Assembly: GCA_025504975.1 (NCBI GenBank)
Contig: JANUWI010000018.1
Location: 744,001-808,000 of the forward strand
Direction of reading: 5' to 3'
Origin: Plenodomus lindquistii
Taxonomy: Eukaryota > Ascomycota > Dothideomycetes > Pleosporales > Leptosphaeriaceae
Length of the DNA stretch: 64,000 nucleotides
Shown here: positions 22,545-33,902 of the stretch, in pieces
Layout: each line of letters opens with the position of its first letter
Numbering within the stretch: position 1 is the first letter of the stretch
The notes under the pieces: model-generated
Database searches by the model: none
What the model saw: only the letters and a program-made list of their open reading frames with translations
Told to the model about the DNA's origin: nothing
Made by a program: the position numbers and the translations under genes

Positions 22545-23482
22545 GGTGGAGGGAACAGCACGAGTAGGAGGTTTAAGAAGAGTTCGTGGCCGGTTTTTGG
22601 AGGGGTAATGCTGGGGAGGGTTTTGAGGAGTGTGTTGAGGAGGACAGTGAGGGCCTGAATTGGTCGTGAGTGTTTTGCTCGATAGCGTGCGCGGTGTTGC
22701 GCGGTGTTGCGAGTTATGTCTGAGTCTTCAAGTGCACGTCTTTGGGGGACCAAATCAGGGTCCTTCGGTATCTTGGTGTTCGATGGGCAGGCGTGGTTCT
22801 TCTCAGTGTGTGTTCCAATGGAAAGCGGATGATCAAAGGTGCACGCAGCATCTACATGAGTGATAGGGTATACCTATGTAGCGAGTTTGTTTGCATTCAA
22901 AGGCACTGGCTTCGTACATACTTTACAATTTCCTCCGAGGGGTTTGTATGTGAATACAACTTGTTGCACAATACAGAAATTACCCGGCTCTACTGTCATC
23001 TATTTTGCATCCGTGATTGATGCGCATGATCATACCTGGATCCTATCCGATTCCGACGACCATGACACTGGATCTGGAGAAAGGTACCTACGTATCGAGT
23101 CGCACATTCCTGTTTCCAAGTTCGGTCAAATCGCCACCCAACTGCGCGTCTTGTCAGAGATCTCTATGCCAGCCCCAATGAGTGCATAAGAATTATACGC
23201 CGCCGAAAGTTGACATGCATAACGGGCCGCCAATGCAGTCGCAGCATCTCACTTACCGCACGTACTAGTCTCAGTATGGAGAAATGTGCCAACGCAGTGA
23301 TTGCAAAACACTGAAGGCACAAGGGTAAGAGAAAGGCTCCTACCGGTATCGGAGTAGTTTCTTACCGTCGCTCTTGATCTATTAACGATAACGGCACCCC
23401 ATCTCCGCCGCAACCTTCCATATCTCGATACCCTTACTCCTAGAGCTAAAAACATCAGCCCTGCTAGTATTGTGCGATCATC
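22545..23482. other. Intergenic between paralogous copies
   Basis: G/T-rich then mixed sequence; a 109-codon frame around 22860-23189 lacks a good ATG and is not supported. Confidence 0.45.
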
Positions 23483-24028
23483 ATGCAACTCATCTGTCTC
23501 CTCGTCGTGTACCTCATGAGCCTCGCTGCTGCCCTGCCCACGATAGACTCACTCCTCGCTCGCGGCGACCGCATCCTTGATGGCCTCAAAGAGTGTCCTT
23601 CGAACCACGGGTACGGTCCTCAATGGCCGACGCTCAATCAGTACTACTCCGCCGTCGACACGGCCTGCCAACTGATGATCCCAACCAACGACCGCAATCA
23701 CCCTGTGAAGCCTCCATTCACCGCAAAAGTCGAGTTGAAACTCACCACCGACGGCGCCACAGGCAAGCCTTTCAAGAAGAAGATGCTGCTCAACACGACA
23801 TTCAGGATTCAAGGCTACGGTCCCCTCACTCAGTCAAGCTGCAAGACGTCTTTCGGTGTGGGAGGAAACCCGTCAAGGCCACCGTGGGAACAGACGATGA
23901 TTGACAATGGAGCGTTTTGTGCGAGGCCAACCGACAAGGCGGTCCGTCTGACGGGATATCTGAAGACGGCGAATTGGTGGAATACTGTGGAGATGATTTT
24001 CGACAAACCACGCTTCGAGCACATCTGA
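23483..24028 (+). CDS. Small secreted protein (181 aa), effector-like
   Basis: Single exon from ATG 23483 to TGA 24026-24028. Signal peptide about 1-18 (MQLICLLVVYLMSLAAALP), mature protein with four Cys (KEC, TAC, SSC, AFC), so two disulphides are possible. No catalytic motif seen; the middle (KVELKLTTDG ... TFRIQGYG) looks beta-rich. It is the intact member of a local pair: a decayed copy lies 0.9 kb upstream on the same strand. No family recognised. Confidence 0.75.
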   Translation: MQLICLLVVYLMSLAAALPTIDSLLARGDRILDGLKECPSNHGYGPQWPTLNQYYSAVDTACQLMIPTNDRNHPVKPPFTAKVELKLTTDGATGKPFKKKMLLNTTFRIQGYGPLTQSSCKTSFGVGGNPSRPPWEQTMIDNGAFCARPTDKAVRLTGYLKTANWWNTVEMIFDKPRFEHI

Positions 24029-24968
24029 GATGCTGCTGAACTGTCATGGCGTTCGGTATTTACACGAGTGGGTATGTCCCTCTCTTGCTCGATGAAACAC
24101 AGCTCTGCGGAGTGGGCGACCAAATGTCGGTGCGGAATCTCTTGAAGAGTGTACTCCGGATTAATTTTCTTCTGAAATAGGAAACACTCAATGGTATGAA
24201 TGCAATTCAATTATCCAGTTATCAATATTTCCATGAACTTTGTTTCTCAAAAATTACCGCTCTCCAGGAATTATCAGCCCAGCCGCCAGCTCCCGTGCCT
24301 CCCTTCAGATGCGCAATTTCTACACATATCAACGGCAAATGCCGAACAACACCATCTACCCCCGTCCTCACTGAGTTCAATACAATTCCTCGTACATCAG
24401 CTGCCCTACATCGAATCCACCTGGCCCATCTCCAATACTGTAGGATTAGTTAAATAACATCTTTACGCATCTACAGATTGCAGATGACTATGTATTTCCA
24501 GTAGGCTGAATTCCCGAGTTTGCTATATAAATCATTCGGATTGCTCCGCTGTTGGTGTACTTTCTTGCTGTTCATCCGATCTTGTTTTTGAATCGATTCT
24601 GCGGCGAGATACAGCAAGTATTCCATTCAAGTAAGTTCCACATGGTAAATCAGCCTAACAAAGTTCAGCGCCATCACTGTGGGTGGCGGGCCGCGGCGCA
24701 AAGCAGCTTGTTATTGCCTCTACTCCTGGTCGCGACCGTCTCCAGCACACCCTATGTTCACCCCTTCGTCTTGTTCCACCCACATATTCCCCAGGCGGGC
24801 GTCCGACATATGCGCAAGGAATTTTGAGCGATTCGTGAAAGGGCACCGGCAGTAAGGGCATAGAAATTTGCTTCTCGGCAACTTCTGGAAGGCTTTGAAA
24901 GCTCGGCTGAACTGCTTTTTTCAACTGTTTATATTGGTTTTGAGATGGGCATCAAGCACGGAAATGAT
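24029..24968. other. Intergenic, no gene seen
   Basis: A/T-rich DNA between convergent genes; short frames at 24196-24457 and 24552-24827 have no support. Confidence 0.5.
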
Positions 24969-25581
24969 TTAGCGTTTCGTCTTGTGCTTGTCCGAAAGAG
25001 ATGGATGGAGAGCGCATCCAAGGCATACGAGTCCTGTCTTTTTGATTTGGATATATTGCTATGTTGATGTAATAGTAGCAACAGTTAGAACATTAGATGG
25101 ACTCACCACACTGAACCATGTGGTCAAAAGTTCAGCCCTCCTGGCTTGAGCCACTTGCGTTGCATCTTGGTCGTGTGGCTTGTATTCAACCACGATAACA
25201 ACACCCTCCACAACCTCCTGCCACGATGCTAGTTTATCATTCCCAATGTTCTCAATTTCCACATCAATAGCGAATTCCCTCTCATCCTCATCGTGAAGCC
25301 CCTGTCGTTTCTCGATGGCTTCCCTGTTCCCTGTCCGTGAGCTCTGCGTGAACCTTAGCTCTTTCTCTTTCTGCATTTTGCTCGCATTGTCTTTCTTCGC
25401 GGAATTTTCATGTCCCGACGTCGAGTTTCGCGATGGGTTAGATGACGATCGAGCGCCAAACCAGCTAACTTGACGTTATTATGGTCAGAAACTTCAGTAA
25501 CCAGGTTCTGATGGCGCTATATCTACCCATATTGTAAGCAGAAATCTTCCTCCATATCTCTCTTGTCGCTCCGTTGTAGAG
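24969..25581 (-). CDS. Unassigned multi-exon gene (5' end unresolved)
   Basis: Three consistent exons on the minus strand: 25527-25581, 25107-25468, 24969-25058. The last intron (25059-25106: GTGAGT, CTAAC, TAG) joins TTWFSV to QYIQIKKTGLVC with phase kept, and the exon before it starts after a GCTGAC...TACAG acceptor and encodes LYNGATREIWRKISAYN. The protein is Lys/Glu-rich, ends in CLGC...KHKTKR and shows no domain I recognise. The first exon must lie between 25582 and the 3' end of alg1 at 25746, only 160 bp, or inside it; I found no clean ATG with matching phase. Confidence 0.5.
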
Positions 25582-25745
25582 CTGTATGAATGTCAGCTAC
25601 ATGGCAGAACCTTGGGCAAAAGGATGGTGAAGTTTGCGGCTAGGAAAAATGTGACCGAATACGGGTATTGTGCGCGTGAGCCATGAAGGGGTGAAGAATA
25701 GATCATTTGTACTCACTAGTAGTTACTTATTTTTCTTCGAGATCA

Positions 25746-27276
25746 TTATGTGAGTTTGAATAACTTCCCTCCCACACGATCCCATTCCTGATCCCAACGA
25801 TACTCGCTCTCGACCAACGCTCCGTCTTTCAACGTCTTGATCAGCGCTTGATCGCCACCAAATAACTCAACCAACTGCTGGGTCAGCTTCTGCGCACTGT
25901 TGAAGCCTTTGCCATTGATGTCCTCCTTCACAAGCTCCGGCCACGCCTCAAAGTCGCCCCAGCCAAGAACAGGAAGGCCGGCGCCGAACATGTCCACCAC
26001 TTTCATGGGTAGGTCGACGCCAGATGAGGAAGTGTGGAGCGAGATGCCGAGATTTGCGGACGCAAGGAGCAGGGCGTAGTCTTCTGGTGTGAGCCAGGCC
26101 GTGGATATAATGACATTGAGTAGCTTCTTTTCTTGGTTCAGCTGCTTGATTTTCGAGAGGTAGTACTCCTTCTGTGGGCCTTTGCCTGTGATGATGGCAA
26201 GGATGTTGGGTAAATGAGTCTTTGATGTTGCCTGAGCAGAATATGCGCTGAGTGCGTCAAGTAGCAGGGAAAAGTCTTCGTCGGCGGTCCAGGAGGTGGC
26301 GCTGACAATGAGCTTCCAGGGTGTTTTGGACGATGGCGAGAGGTCCTGTGCGTACTGTGCTGTCTCTGGGAGTCTGGCGAGAAACTTGGCTCGCTCGTCG
26401 GAGTTGATGGGTCGAAAAATGGATGCTGGTCGATCGTGGAGGGCTTCGGCGGTGACGCCATAGTCGTCTTTGAGGACACGAGCCATTGCGTTGGTGACGG
26501 TGATGTTGTGCGTCGCGGCTTTGGCAAATAGTCTCTCGTACAAGGCTGAAATTTTGACGAGAGGGTGACTGTTGCCAAGTTTGAGCGCTAGAATCGAGTA
26601 ACCAAAGTTGTGCCAGTCGATGATGAGATCAGTGTTGCGCAGAAAGCACATGACGGTGGCCACGGCGAGTGTTGGGATGGATGGTGGATTCTGGACGAGC
26701 ATCCATCTTGCAGGCTCGCATCTGTAGCCCAGTGCTCGATAAAGTGACCAGATCTGCCATAGTACCTTGAGAGGAGCCAGGATGGGAAAGAGGAGTTTGC
26801 TGCTTGAGCGGAGGTAGTCAGGTGCTGGCACGAGGGGAAGAATCTCGATGAGTGGGTTTGAGACAATGTCAGGATGTATTTCAGACTCTATGCATCGAAT
26901 CAGAAATGAAGAGCACCTTTGAAGAATGTGCAGATGTACCTTGATATCCAATAAGGAACACCTTCCCCCCATGCTTGGCGATGCTCAGGGCGTGATACTG
27001 CATGCGGGGCGAACGACCAATGTCACCCAGCACGACCACTTGCACCGTCTTGCGTGGTTTCCATGTCAAAGGATCGCTTCCATGTCTTGTCGTCACCTGA
27101 TCGGATTTGCCCTGCTCGTTGATGAAGTTTGGTGGCTTGTCTGTGTAGGGATCATACTGGCTTGGCAAGGTCAAGAGCAGGATGGTGAAGAAGGTTGAGA
27201 GAGCGACAATGACGGCAAGCACCGTGACGAAGCCATTTCCATTGGAGCCATCGAGGGCAGAGGTGGCCAGGACCAT
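25746..27276 (-). CDS. alg1: Chitobiosyldiphosphodolichol beta-mannosyltransferase Alg1 (GT33)
   Basis: Adds the first mannose to GlcNAc2-PP-dolichol on the cytosolic ER face in N-glycan precursor assembly (family knowledge). Exons 26940-27276 and 25746-26887, intron 26888-26939 (52 nt); 492 aa. N-terminal membrane anchor at about residues 17-37, then GDIGRSPRMQYHALSIAKHGG, the conserved Alg1 donor-domain start, and later LHDRPASIF, SATSWTADEDFSLLLDAL, ITGKGPQKEYY and HTSSSGVDLPMKVVDMFGAG(LP). All the expected GT-B segments are present. Transcribed divergently from msc2 with 436 bp between the starts. Confidence 0.95.
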
Positions 27277-27712
27277 GGTGTGCGGTGCAGTGATGGCCAG
27301 GGCTAGTGCGGCTCTGGTGGTGGTGGCGTGGGATGGATGCAGGCGGTGGGTTGCGTCACAGGAGGATTTAGCGAGGGTGCGGAGAAGAGGCGACCGGGGT
27401 GGTGCCGAAAAGGGAAGGCGGTGCAGGGCGCCCAGGGACGGGCAATCTTGTGGTGGAGACCCCTGAAGTCGATGAAAGGCGGCCGCTATCGACGACATTG
27501 TTCACGCCCGCCGCGTCGCCTCAATGCCTTGCACCCACGCCCGGCCAGCCGCTGTTTCACTGCACTGTCGCTGCCGTTGTTCTGAACCTGACTCGCCAGG
27601 ACTATAGAGGTTGTATTGTAGCGCGCATCTATCCAACCTACTACACACCACGATTGCTTGCGTCGAGTCAAGACAATCGCAGCGGACCCCCGAAAGCGGC
27701 GTTGAACCGCAG
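27277..27712. promoter_or_regulatory. Divergent promoter alg1 / msc2
   Basis: 436 bp separate the two divergent ATGs; both genes serve ER functions (glycan assembly, ER zinc), so co-expression is possible but unproven. GC-rich, no clear TATA box. Confidence 0.5.
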
Positions 27713-30675
27713 ATGGCGTCGACGTATGCCCTGCCCACTACTGCCACCACCGCCAATGCCCACACACACACGCACTCGCACTCGCACTCGCACTCGCACA
27801 GCCATGGCCGTTCACAATCCCAGTACACGCCTGAGCCCTCGCCATACGCCAGCAGCCCCATGACGGGCGCATCCCCAGCCAAAGAAAACGGCCACCGACA
27901 CTACCGCTCTGACATGAATGGAAGCGGCCAACTGCACGGCGCAGTGCGGTCGCCATACGCAGAGTACAACAACAGCGCCCACGACCACAACCACAGCCAC
28001 GAGCGGAAAGCCTCAAACGACTCGACCAGCACATACACACTCAAGCCCTTTCTAAATGGCGGGTCAGCCAGCCGATTGCGAGGCGACTCGGACTTGGGCC
28101 GTTCGTCACCGCGCAAGGGTGCGACAAAGTACGGCTTCTCGCCCATCCACGAGTCTGCGCCTGTCCCGCCGCCTGCCCCGGCATCTTCGTACGTTCTCCA
28201 GGCGTGCGCTATTACACTATCACCCCAGCTCACACCAACAGGTCATGGCTAGAGCTGCCCGAAGCTCTCACAGCGCTCCTCATCCCCCTCCCATACTTGC
28301 TCGCCTCAGTCGCATTCCCACATGCGGCCACGCGACTCTCCAAACTCCCCTCCACCCTCTCAGAAGCCGTGGCGGAAAGCGCGCCAATCGTTGAACCTCT
28401 ACACACAACGGGCGGAGCACCACTGCTGCACGCTTTGATCCTTTCATCGGCAACACTTCTCCTCATTGGCGTTGTCGCAAAGGTCACTTCCAGTCTACAG
28501 CCTTTAGACAGGCGGAAAGCAGACAAGGGCAGCATGAACAATGCGCCTGCCAAGGTTCTCAGCACTGTGTTTGGAGTATTACTACCCTTCTACGCTTCTC
28601 TACAATTGGGTGGATCAAAAACTGCGCTGGGTCTTTTGATTGCTGTTGGCGCTGGGCTGGCTTCCCCGGCACAATCAAAGCAGGCGCCGTGGGCAGCCAT
28701 CTTGCAGACGCTCAAGACTCGCAAAGCAACCTGTGGCGCATTATTCTTAGGCATCGCAGTCGATGTACTGAGTTCAGAACACGCGTCGGGTACCACGCTG
28801 GGCCATGCTGCTTTGCTATCCTCCATCTTCCTCATACCCCTTCCTTTGTCAGCATCCGGAAAGCCTGGATCCGCAAATCATAGTGAAGACTCGTACATCA
28901 ATCAGCGCTCATCCCACAAACCCGTTTCGCCCCTCATCAACTCCGCCGAGAGCACGCTCTTAACCATTGTATCTGGGCTCGTTCTGGCCGTCGTATCGAT
29001 TCTTTATTATCTTGCAACTTCGTCACTTTCCTCCGTCTCGCTGCACACGGTTGGAGTTTCTGTCTTATCCATTGCATCAGCCACGGCGCTTGTGTTTTTC
29101 TCGCTTCCATTAGCTTTGCAATCCCAAAGACACACTGGGCTGAAGTTGGGCGCGCTTCTTGTTGGTGCTTTCAGTTTGTACGAACACTACCACTCCAGCC
29201 TTGCATGCCTCGCTTTCCTGTGGGCTTGCGCAACATTGGTTGGAACAACAATCTTCGATACACGACCACAAAGTGTAAGTGGCCATTCGCATAGCCATTC
29301 GCATTCTGGTCGCCAGCATGCACACAACCATGACCTTGGACACAAGCACGACCATCATCTACATGGAAATCACTCCAGGCTGTCAGCCTTTTTGATTGCG
29401 AGTGCAACGCCTGGATCCATCATACATAGTGTGTTGATTGAGAAGGATTCGCGGCGTATCGCATACTTTGGAGTGTAAGTCTACCAAGAAGTACCTTCTC
29501 CCTTTCAATCAGGCTAACACACCACAGACTCAATCTCGGTTTCATGCTTGTTCAATTTTTCTACGGCTTCGTTAGTGGCTCACTGGGTCTTTTGACAGAC
29601 AGCATTCACATGCTCTTCGACTGCGCTGGTCTTGCTGTCGGCCTCGCTGCTGCAGTGATGAGCAAATGGCGGCCCAATGCTCGCTTCCCCTACGGCTATG
29701 GCAAGATCGACACGTTGTCTGGTTTCGCCAATGGCGTGTTCTTGCTGTACGTTCTCCAGGCTTCCTCTATCGATCCTCTTACTGACTTGAAGTAGACTCG
29801 TCAGTGTGGAGATCATCTTCGACGCCTTTGAGCGTCTCTGGGAAGGCCACGAACTTCAACGCCTCAATGAGCTGCTCATTGTCAGTATCTTGGGCTTCCT
29901 CGTCAACATTGTTGGTCTCACAGCATTCGGCCATGCGCATCATGGTCACGGGCATGACCACGGGGACCACGACCACGGGCATGGACACTCACACGACAAT
30001 GAGAATATGCAGGGCATCTTTCTCCACATCCTCGCAGACGCCCTGGGATCTGTTGCAGTCATCATCTCCACGCTACTTACCAAGTACTACGGCTGGTCAG
30101 GCTGGGATCCCATCGCCTCGTGCATCATCGCTATTTTGATTTTCCTATCGGCGATACCCCTTGTGAAGAGTAGTGGAGCAAGACTCATGCTCAGCCTACC
30201 CAACGACTTGGAATACGGGATACGCAACGCATTGGGCGAATTGGGTGGCCTCAGAGGTGTAGTCGGCTACGCAGTACCCAAGTTCTGGCTAGAAGATGAA
30301 GGAGCCGCGCATGCAGAGGTTCACGCCAAAGAGGACGGACACGATCACAAGCACGACCACGATCACAGCCATTCCCACGACCACCATGTTCATGAACACG
30401 AGCACTCGCATTCCCACGACCACAGCCATTCACACTCGCATGATCACGGCCATGCTCACTCACATTCGCATGACTCGCACGCCCACGACCACGCTGCGCA
30501 TAAGCAAAGAGTGCTAGGCGTCATCCACGTCATTGCGTCCCGCGCCGCAGACCTCGAAGACGTACGGGAACGAACGGCGCAGTTTCTCAAGGGAAAGGGG
30601 ATGGATGTTGTTGTGCATGTTGAATATGAAGGTGAAGGGCGATGTTGGTGTGGAGGGGGGTCAAAGCAGAATTAG
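27713..30675 (+). CDS. msc2: ER/secretory-pathway zinc transporter Msc2 (CDF family)
   Basis: 935 aa in four exons: 27713-28188, 28242-29474, 29528-29746, 29796-30675. Cytosolic N-terminus with a His/Thr then His/Ser run (about residues 18-32), many membrane spans, and a C-terminal CDF core. Two HxxxD zinc sites are visible: HMLFD in exon 3 and HILAD in exon 4, the HD-HD set of zinc-specific CDF proteins. His-rich cytosolic loops follow: HAHHGHGHDHGDHDHGHGHSHD and a longer 30340-30505 block. The long multi-span N-terminal half matches Msc2/ZnT5 rather than Zrc1. In yeast Msc2 works with Zrg17 to load zinc into the ER. Confidence 0.93.
30340..30505 (+). repeat. His-rich low-complexity coding tract in msc2
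   Basis: Repeated CAC/CAT with GAC, TCC/TCG and GCC codons, encoding alternating His-Asp and His-Ser; a zinc-binding loop in CDF transporters. Confidence 0.85.
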
Positions 30676-31320
30676 CTCTTTCGTCGTGTTGTATACTAGC
30701 ATTATCCCAAGCGGGCACTGTATATTTGAAGTGGGGTTTTGCAGATCTGTATACAGAGCGATGTTGAATATATTGGTATTGGTTAATCCGCGATTGTCTA
30801 TTCGAGTGGATGGATGGAAGATTGAGGTGGAGGTGGAGGTGGAAGTATACATGTCGATGAGATGAGATGAGATGAGATGACCGTCGCGCACGTGTTGTGC
30901 TGGGACGTCATACACCGTCTAATTCGCCAATCGCACTCGTCGTATCAATCAATCCCACATGTACTATACATACTCTCAACATGGATTGTACATGAGCTGC
31001 AAACTATTCCCCTCTCTAGCTTTTGCATCGTCTTCAATACGACAACCTTGGTGGAGCAGGGTACACGTGGGTCTTGCCTGGTTGCTGTGTGGTCGAGTGG
31101 TTTGAGAATTGCGCCGCGGGTACGTGCGTGCTTGGGTGGATACTAGCGGCGGGGAGGAGCTTCTTGGTTTCCATGCGCGTGCTTGTGACGGCTGGTTGGA
31201 ACAATCGCAACGCAACGCAACGGAACGGCTGTTTTTCCTTGTACTACACCGTTCATTTGTGGAATTGTGGAATTGAGGAGCGATTGAAACGGGATTGTTC
31301 ACTTGTTAGCGACGCCCATT
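30676..31320. other. Intergenic, vtc4 promoter
   Basis: Contains (GATGA)5 at 30856-30880, a GGAGGT-rich run just before it, and the vtc4 leader. No gene. Confidence 0.55.
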
Positions 31321-33902
31321 ATGAGGTGCGTATTGGGTGCTTTGTTGAATGCGCGCATACTAACGCGCACAGGTTCGGCCAACAGCTCAAGCAATCCCTC
31401 AACAAGGAGTGGATCTTCTACTACATCGACTACGAAGGCCTCAAAGAAGCCCTACGCGTCCACCACATCTGGGACGAGAAATCCGAGCAGAGTTTCGTCG
31501 AGCAGCTGGAAAAGGAACTCGACAAGGTCTACACCTTCCAGCGCGTCAAGAGCGAGGAAATCATCCGTCGCATAGCGGCCTCGGAGAAGGAGGTCAATGA
31601 TGCCGTTGCGCGCGCCCAGCAGGATGCCGGCCGTGAGGATGCGTACGAGGACGACTTTGATTTGCTCGAGGAGGATTTGAGCGACATCATTGCTGATGTG
31701 CACGATTTGGCAAAGTTTACGCAGCTCAATTACACGGGGTTCCAGAAGATCATCAAGAAGCATGATGTGCGTATACAGAGGCTGGCAAGCTCAACTGAGG
31801 GGATGCTAAACGCGGACAGAAAAACACCAGCTGGGTCCTCAAGCCCGTCTTCGCCGCCCGCCTCAAGCGCAAGCCCTTCTTCCAAGACAACTACGACTCG
31901 TACGTCGTCAAGCTCTCGAGGCTGTACGATATCGTTCGCACGCGCGGCAACCCCATTACGGGCGACTCGTCGGCAGGAGGAAAGCAGCAGAACTTTGTGC
32001 GCCAGACGACAAAGTATTGGGTGCATCCGGACAACATCCTCGAGCTGAAGCTCATTGTGCTCAAGCACTTACCCGTGCTCGTCTTCAATCCCAACAAGGA
32101 GTTCAACGAGGAAGACTCGGCCATTACATCCATCTACTACGACAACACGGATACATGGGAGCTGTACCAGGGCCGTCTCAAGAAGACTGAAGGCGCAGAG
32201 GCTATCCGCATGCGCTGGTACGGCGGCATGTCCAGCGACACCATCTTTGTCGAGCGCAAGACTCATCGCGAGGACTGGACGGGCGAGGAATCTGTCAAGG
32301 CCCGTTTCAAGCTCAAGGAAAAGAACATGAACGCCTACCTGCGCGGCGAACTCATGCCCGAGCAAATCTTTGAAAAGGAACGCCGCGAGCAAAAGCGGCC
32401 TGAAAAAGACATTGCTTCCGACGAGCAACTGGCCCGCGAAATCCAATACCGCGTGCTCACGCGCAAACTCGTGCCCGTGACCCGCTCCTTCTACCACCGC
32501 ACGGCCTTCCAACTCCCCGGCGACGCCCGCGTCCGCATCTCCCTCGACACCGAACTCAGCATGACGCGCGAGGACAATCTCGACGGCAGCACCCGCGCAG
32601 GCGACAACTGGCGCCGCATGGACATTGGCGTCGATTGGCCCTTCAAGCAGCTCCCTGCCGCAGACAAGGAACTCTTCCCCTACGCCGTGCTTGAGGTAAA
32701 ACTTCAAACGCAAGCAGGCGGTGAACCCCCGCAATGGATCCGCGACCTCACATCGTCCCACCTCGTTGAAGCCGTGCCAAAGTTTTCAAAATACATCCAC
32801 GGCACTGCGACATTGCAATCCAAACGCATCAATCTGATCCCATACTGGTATCCCCAAATGAACGTCGACATCCGCAAGCCCGTGAGCCACAAATTCGGCA
32901 TCGAGCGGCCCGGCGCAAGCAACGAAATCAGCACGTCTGGCACCCTCGATGACGACAGCGAGGACGAAGATGCAGATGCGCAGTTAGGCGGTCTACCGGC
33001 AGCTAATAGCAGCGACGAGCATCTCCGCCGTCTCCGTGAGGCGAGAGACGTCATGGAAGCCAACGAAATGGCACGTACGCAAAACTACGGCACCCTGACC
33101 AACGCATCCGACCCTAACACCCTGGATATCGAAGAACGCGTTGCAGCAGGTCGAACTCGAGATGCCGACTACCCCATCTACGACTCTGACAGCGACGACG
33201 AGGACGAGGAGTTTGAAAGCGCGAAACGAGATGGTGGAATCAGGTATGCGAAAAAGTGGGTTGAGCGGAAAGCAGCGAGTGTGGGATCAGCGGTTGTGAA
33301 TGCGCTTGTGGCGATTGTGCCGAAGCCTACGCCTACGGATGTTGGGGAGGGGGGGTTTAGTCTGGGTGTGCCGACTTGGAAGCAGAGTGGGGAGGTGAAG
33401 AGGTTTAAGGCGCCGAGGGGGAAACGTAAGTCCTATCTTATCCTCCCCTGCAATTCCCAATCATCATCCCGTCTAGTCTTCCCCACGCCTGGGGGATAAC
33501 GAGGCAGTTTGGCTTGCAAACCCCGAGACTAACAAGAATGAAACAGGCATACACGTCCCCGTCCGCGTCGAACCAAAAGTCCAACTCGCAACCGAACGCA
33601 CATTTCTCTCCTGGCTCGAATTCTCAATCCTCATCGGCTCCATCGCCGCCACTCTCCTCAACTTCGGCGACACCCTTTCCCTCGCTGCGGCATGGGCATT
33701 TACTGTTGTCGCGGTTGTGGCACTGTGTTATAGTGCCTGGTTGTATCTTTGGCGTGTAAGCAAGATTAGGGAACGCAGGGCCGTTACGTATCATGATAAG
33801 TGGGGGCCAACACTGCTCTGCGTGGGGCTTTTTGCGGCGGTGAGTGTGAGTTTTGGGTATCGGTTTGGGAAGGGTGGGATTGAGGGGGGCCTGAAGGGTT
33901 GA
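31321..33902 (+). CDS. vtc4: Vacuolar transporter chaperone 4, polyphosphate polymerase
   Basis: 786 aa in four exons: 31321-31325 (ATGAG only), 31373-31766, 31820-33425, 33547-33902. The 5-nt coding exon is set by the SPX start M-R-FGQQLKQSLNKEW and a perfect GTGCGT / ACTAAC / CACAG intron. Order: SPX domain (about 1-150), VTC catalytic tunnel domain (KYWVHPDN, LKHLPVLVF, IRMRWYGG, FVERKTHREDW, FQLPGDARVRISLDTE, EVKLQTQ), an acidic low-complexity linker (DDDSEDEDAD), and a C-terminal three-span DUF202 region. The basic pocket residues and EVK motif match the catalytic Vtc4 subunit rather than Vtc2/3. It makes polyphosphate from ATP at the vacuolar membrane and senses inositol pyrophosphates through SPX. 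Confidence 0.95.

Noticed and set aside
26881..27498. Longer 5' extension of alg1 upstream of 27276
   Set aside because: Would add about 74 residues before the membrane anchor; the ATG at 27276 gives the usual Alg1 N-terminus.
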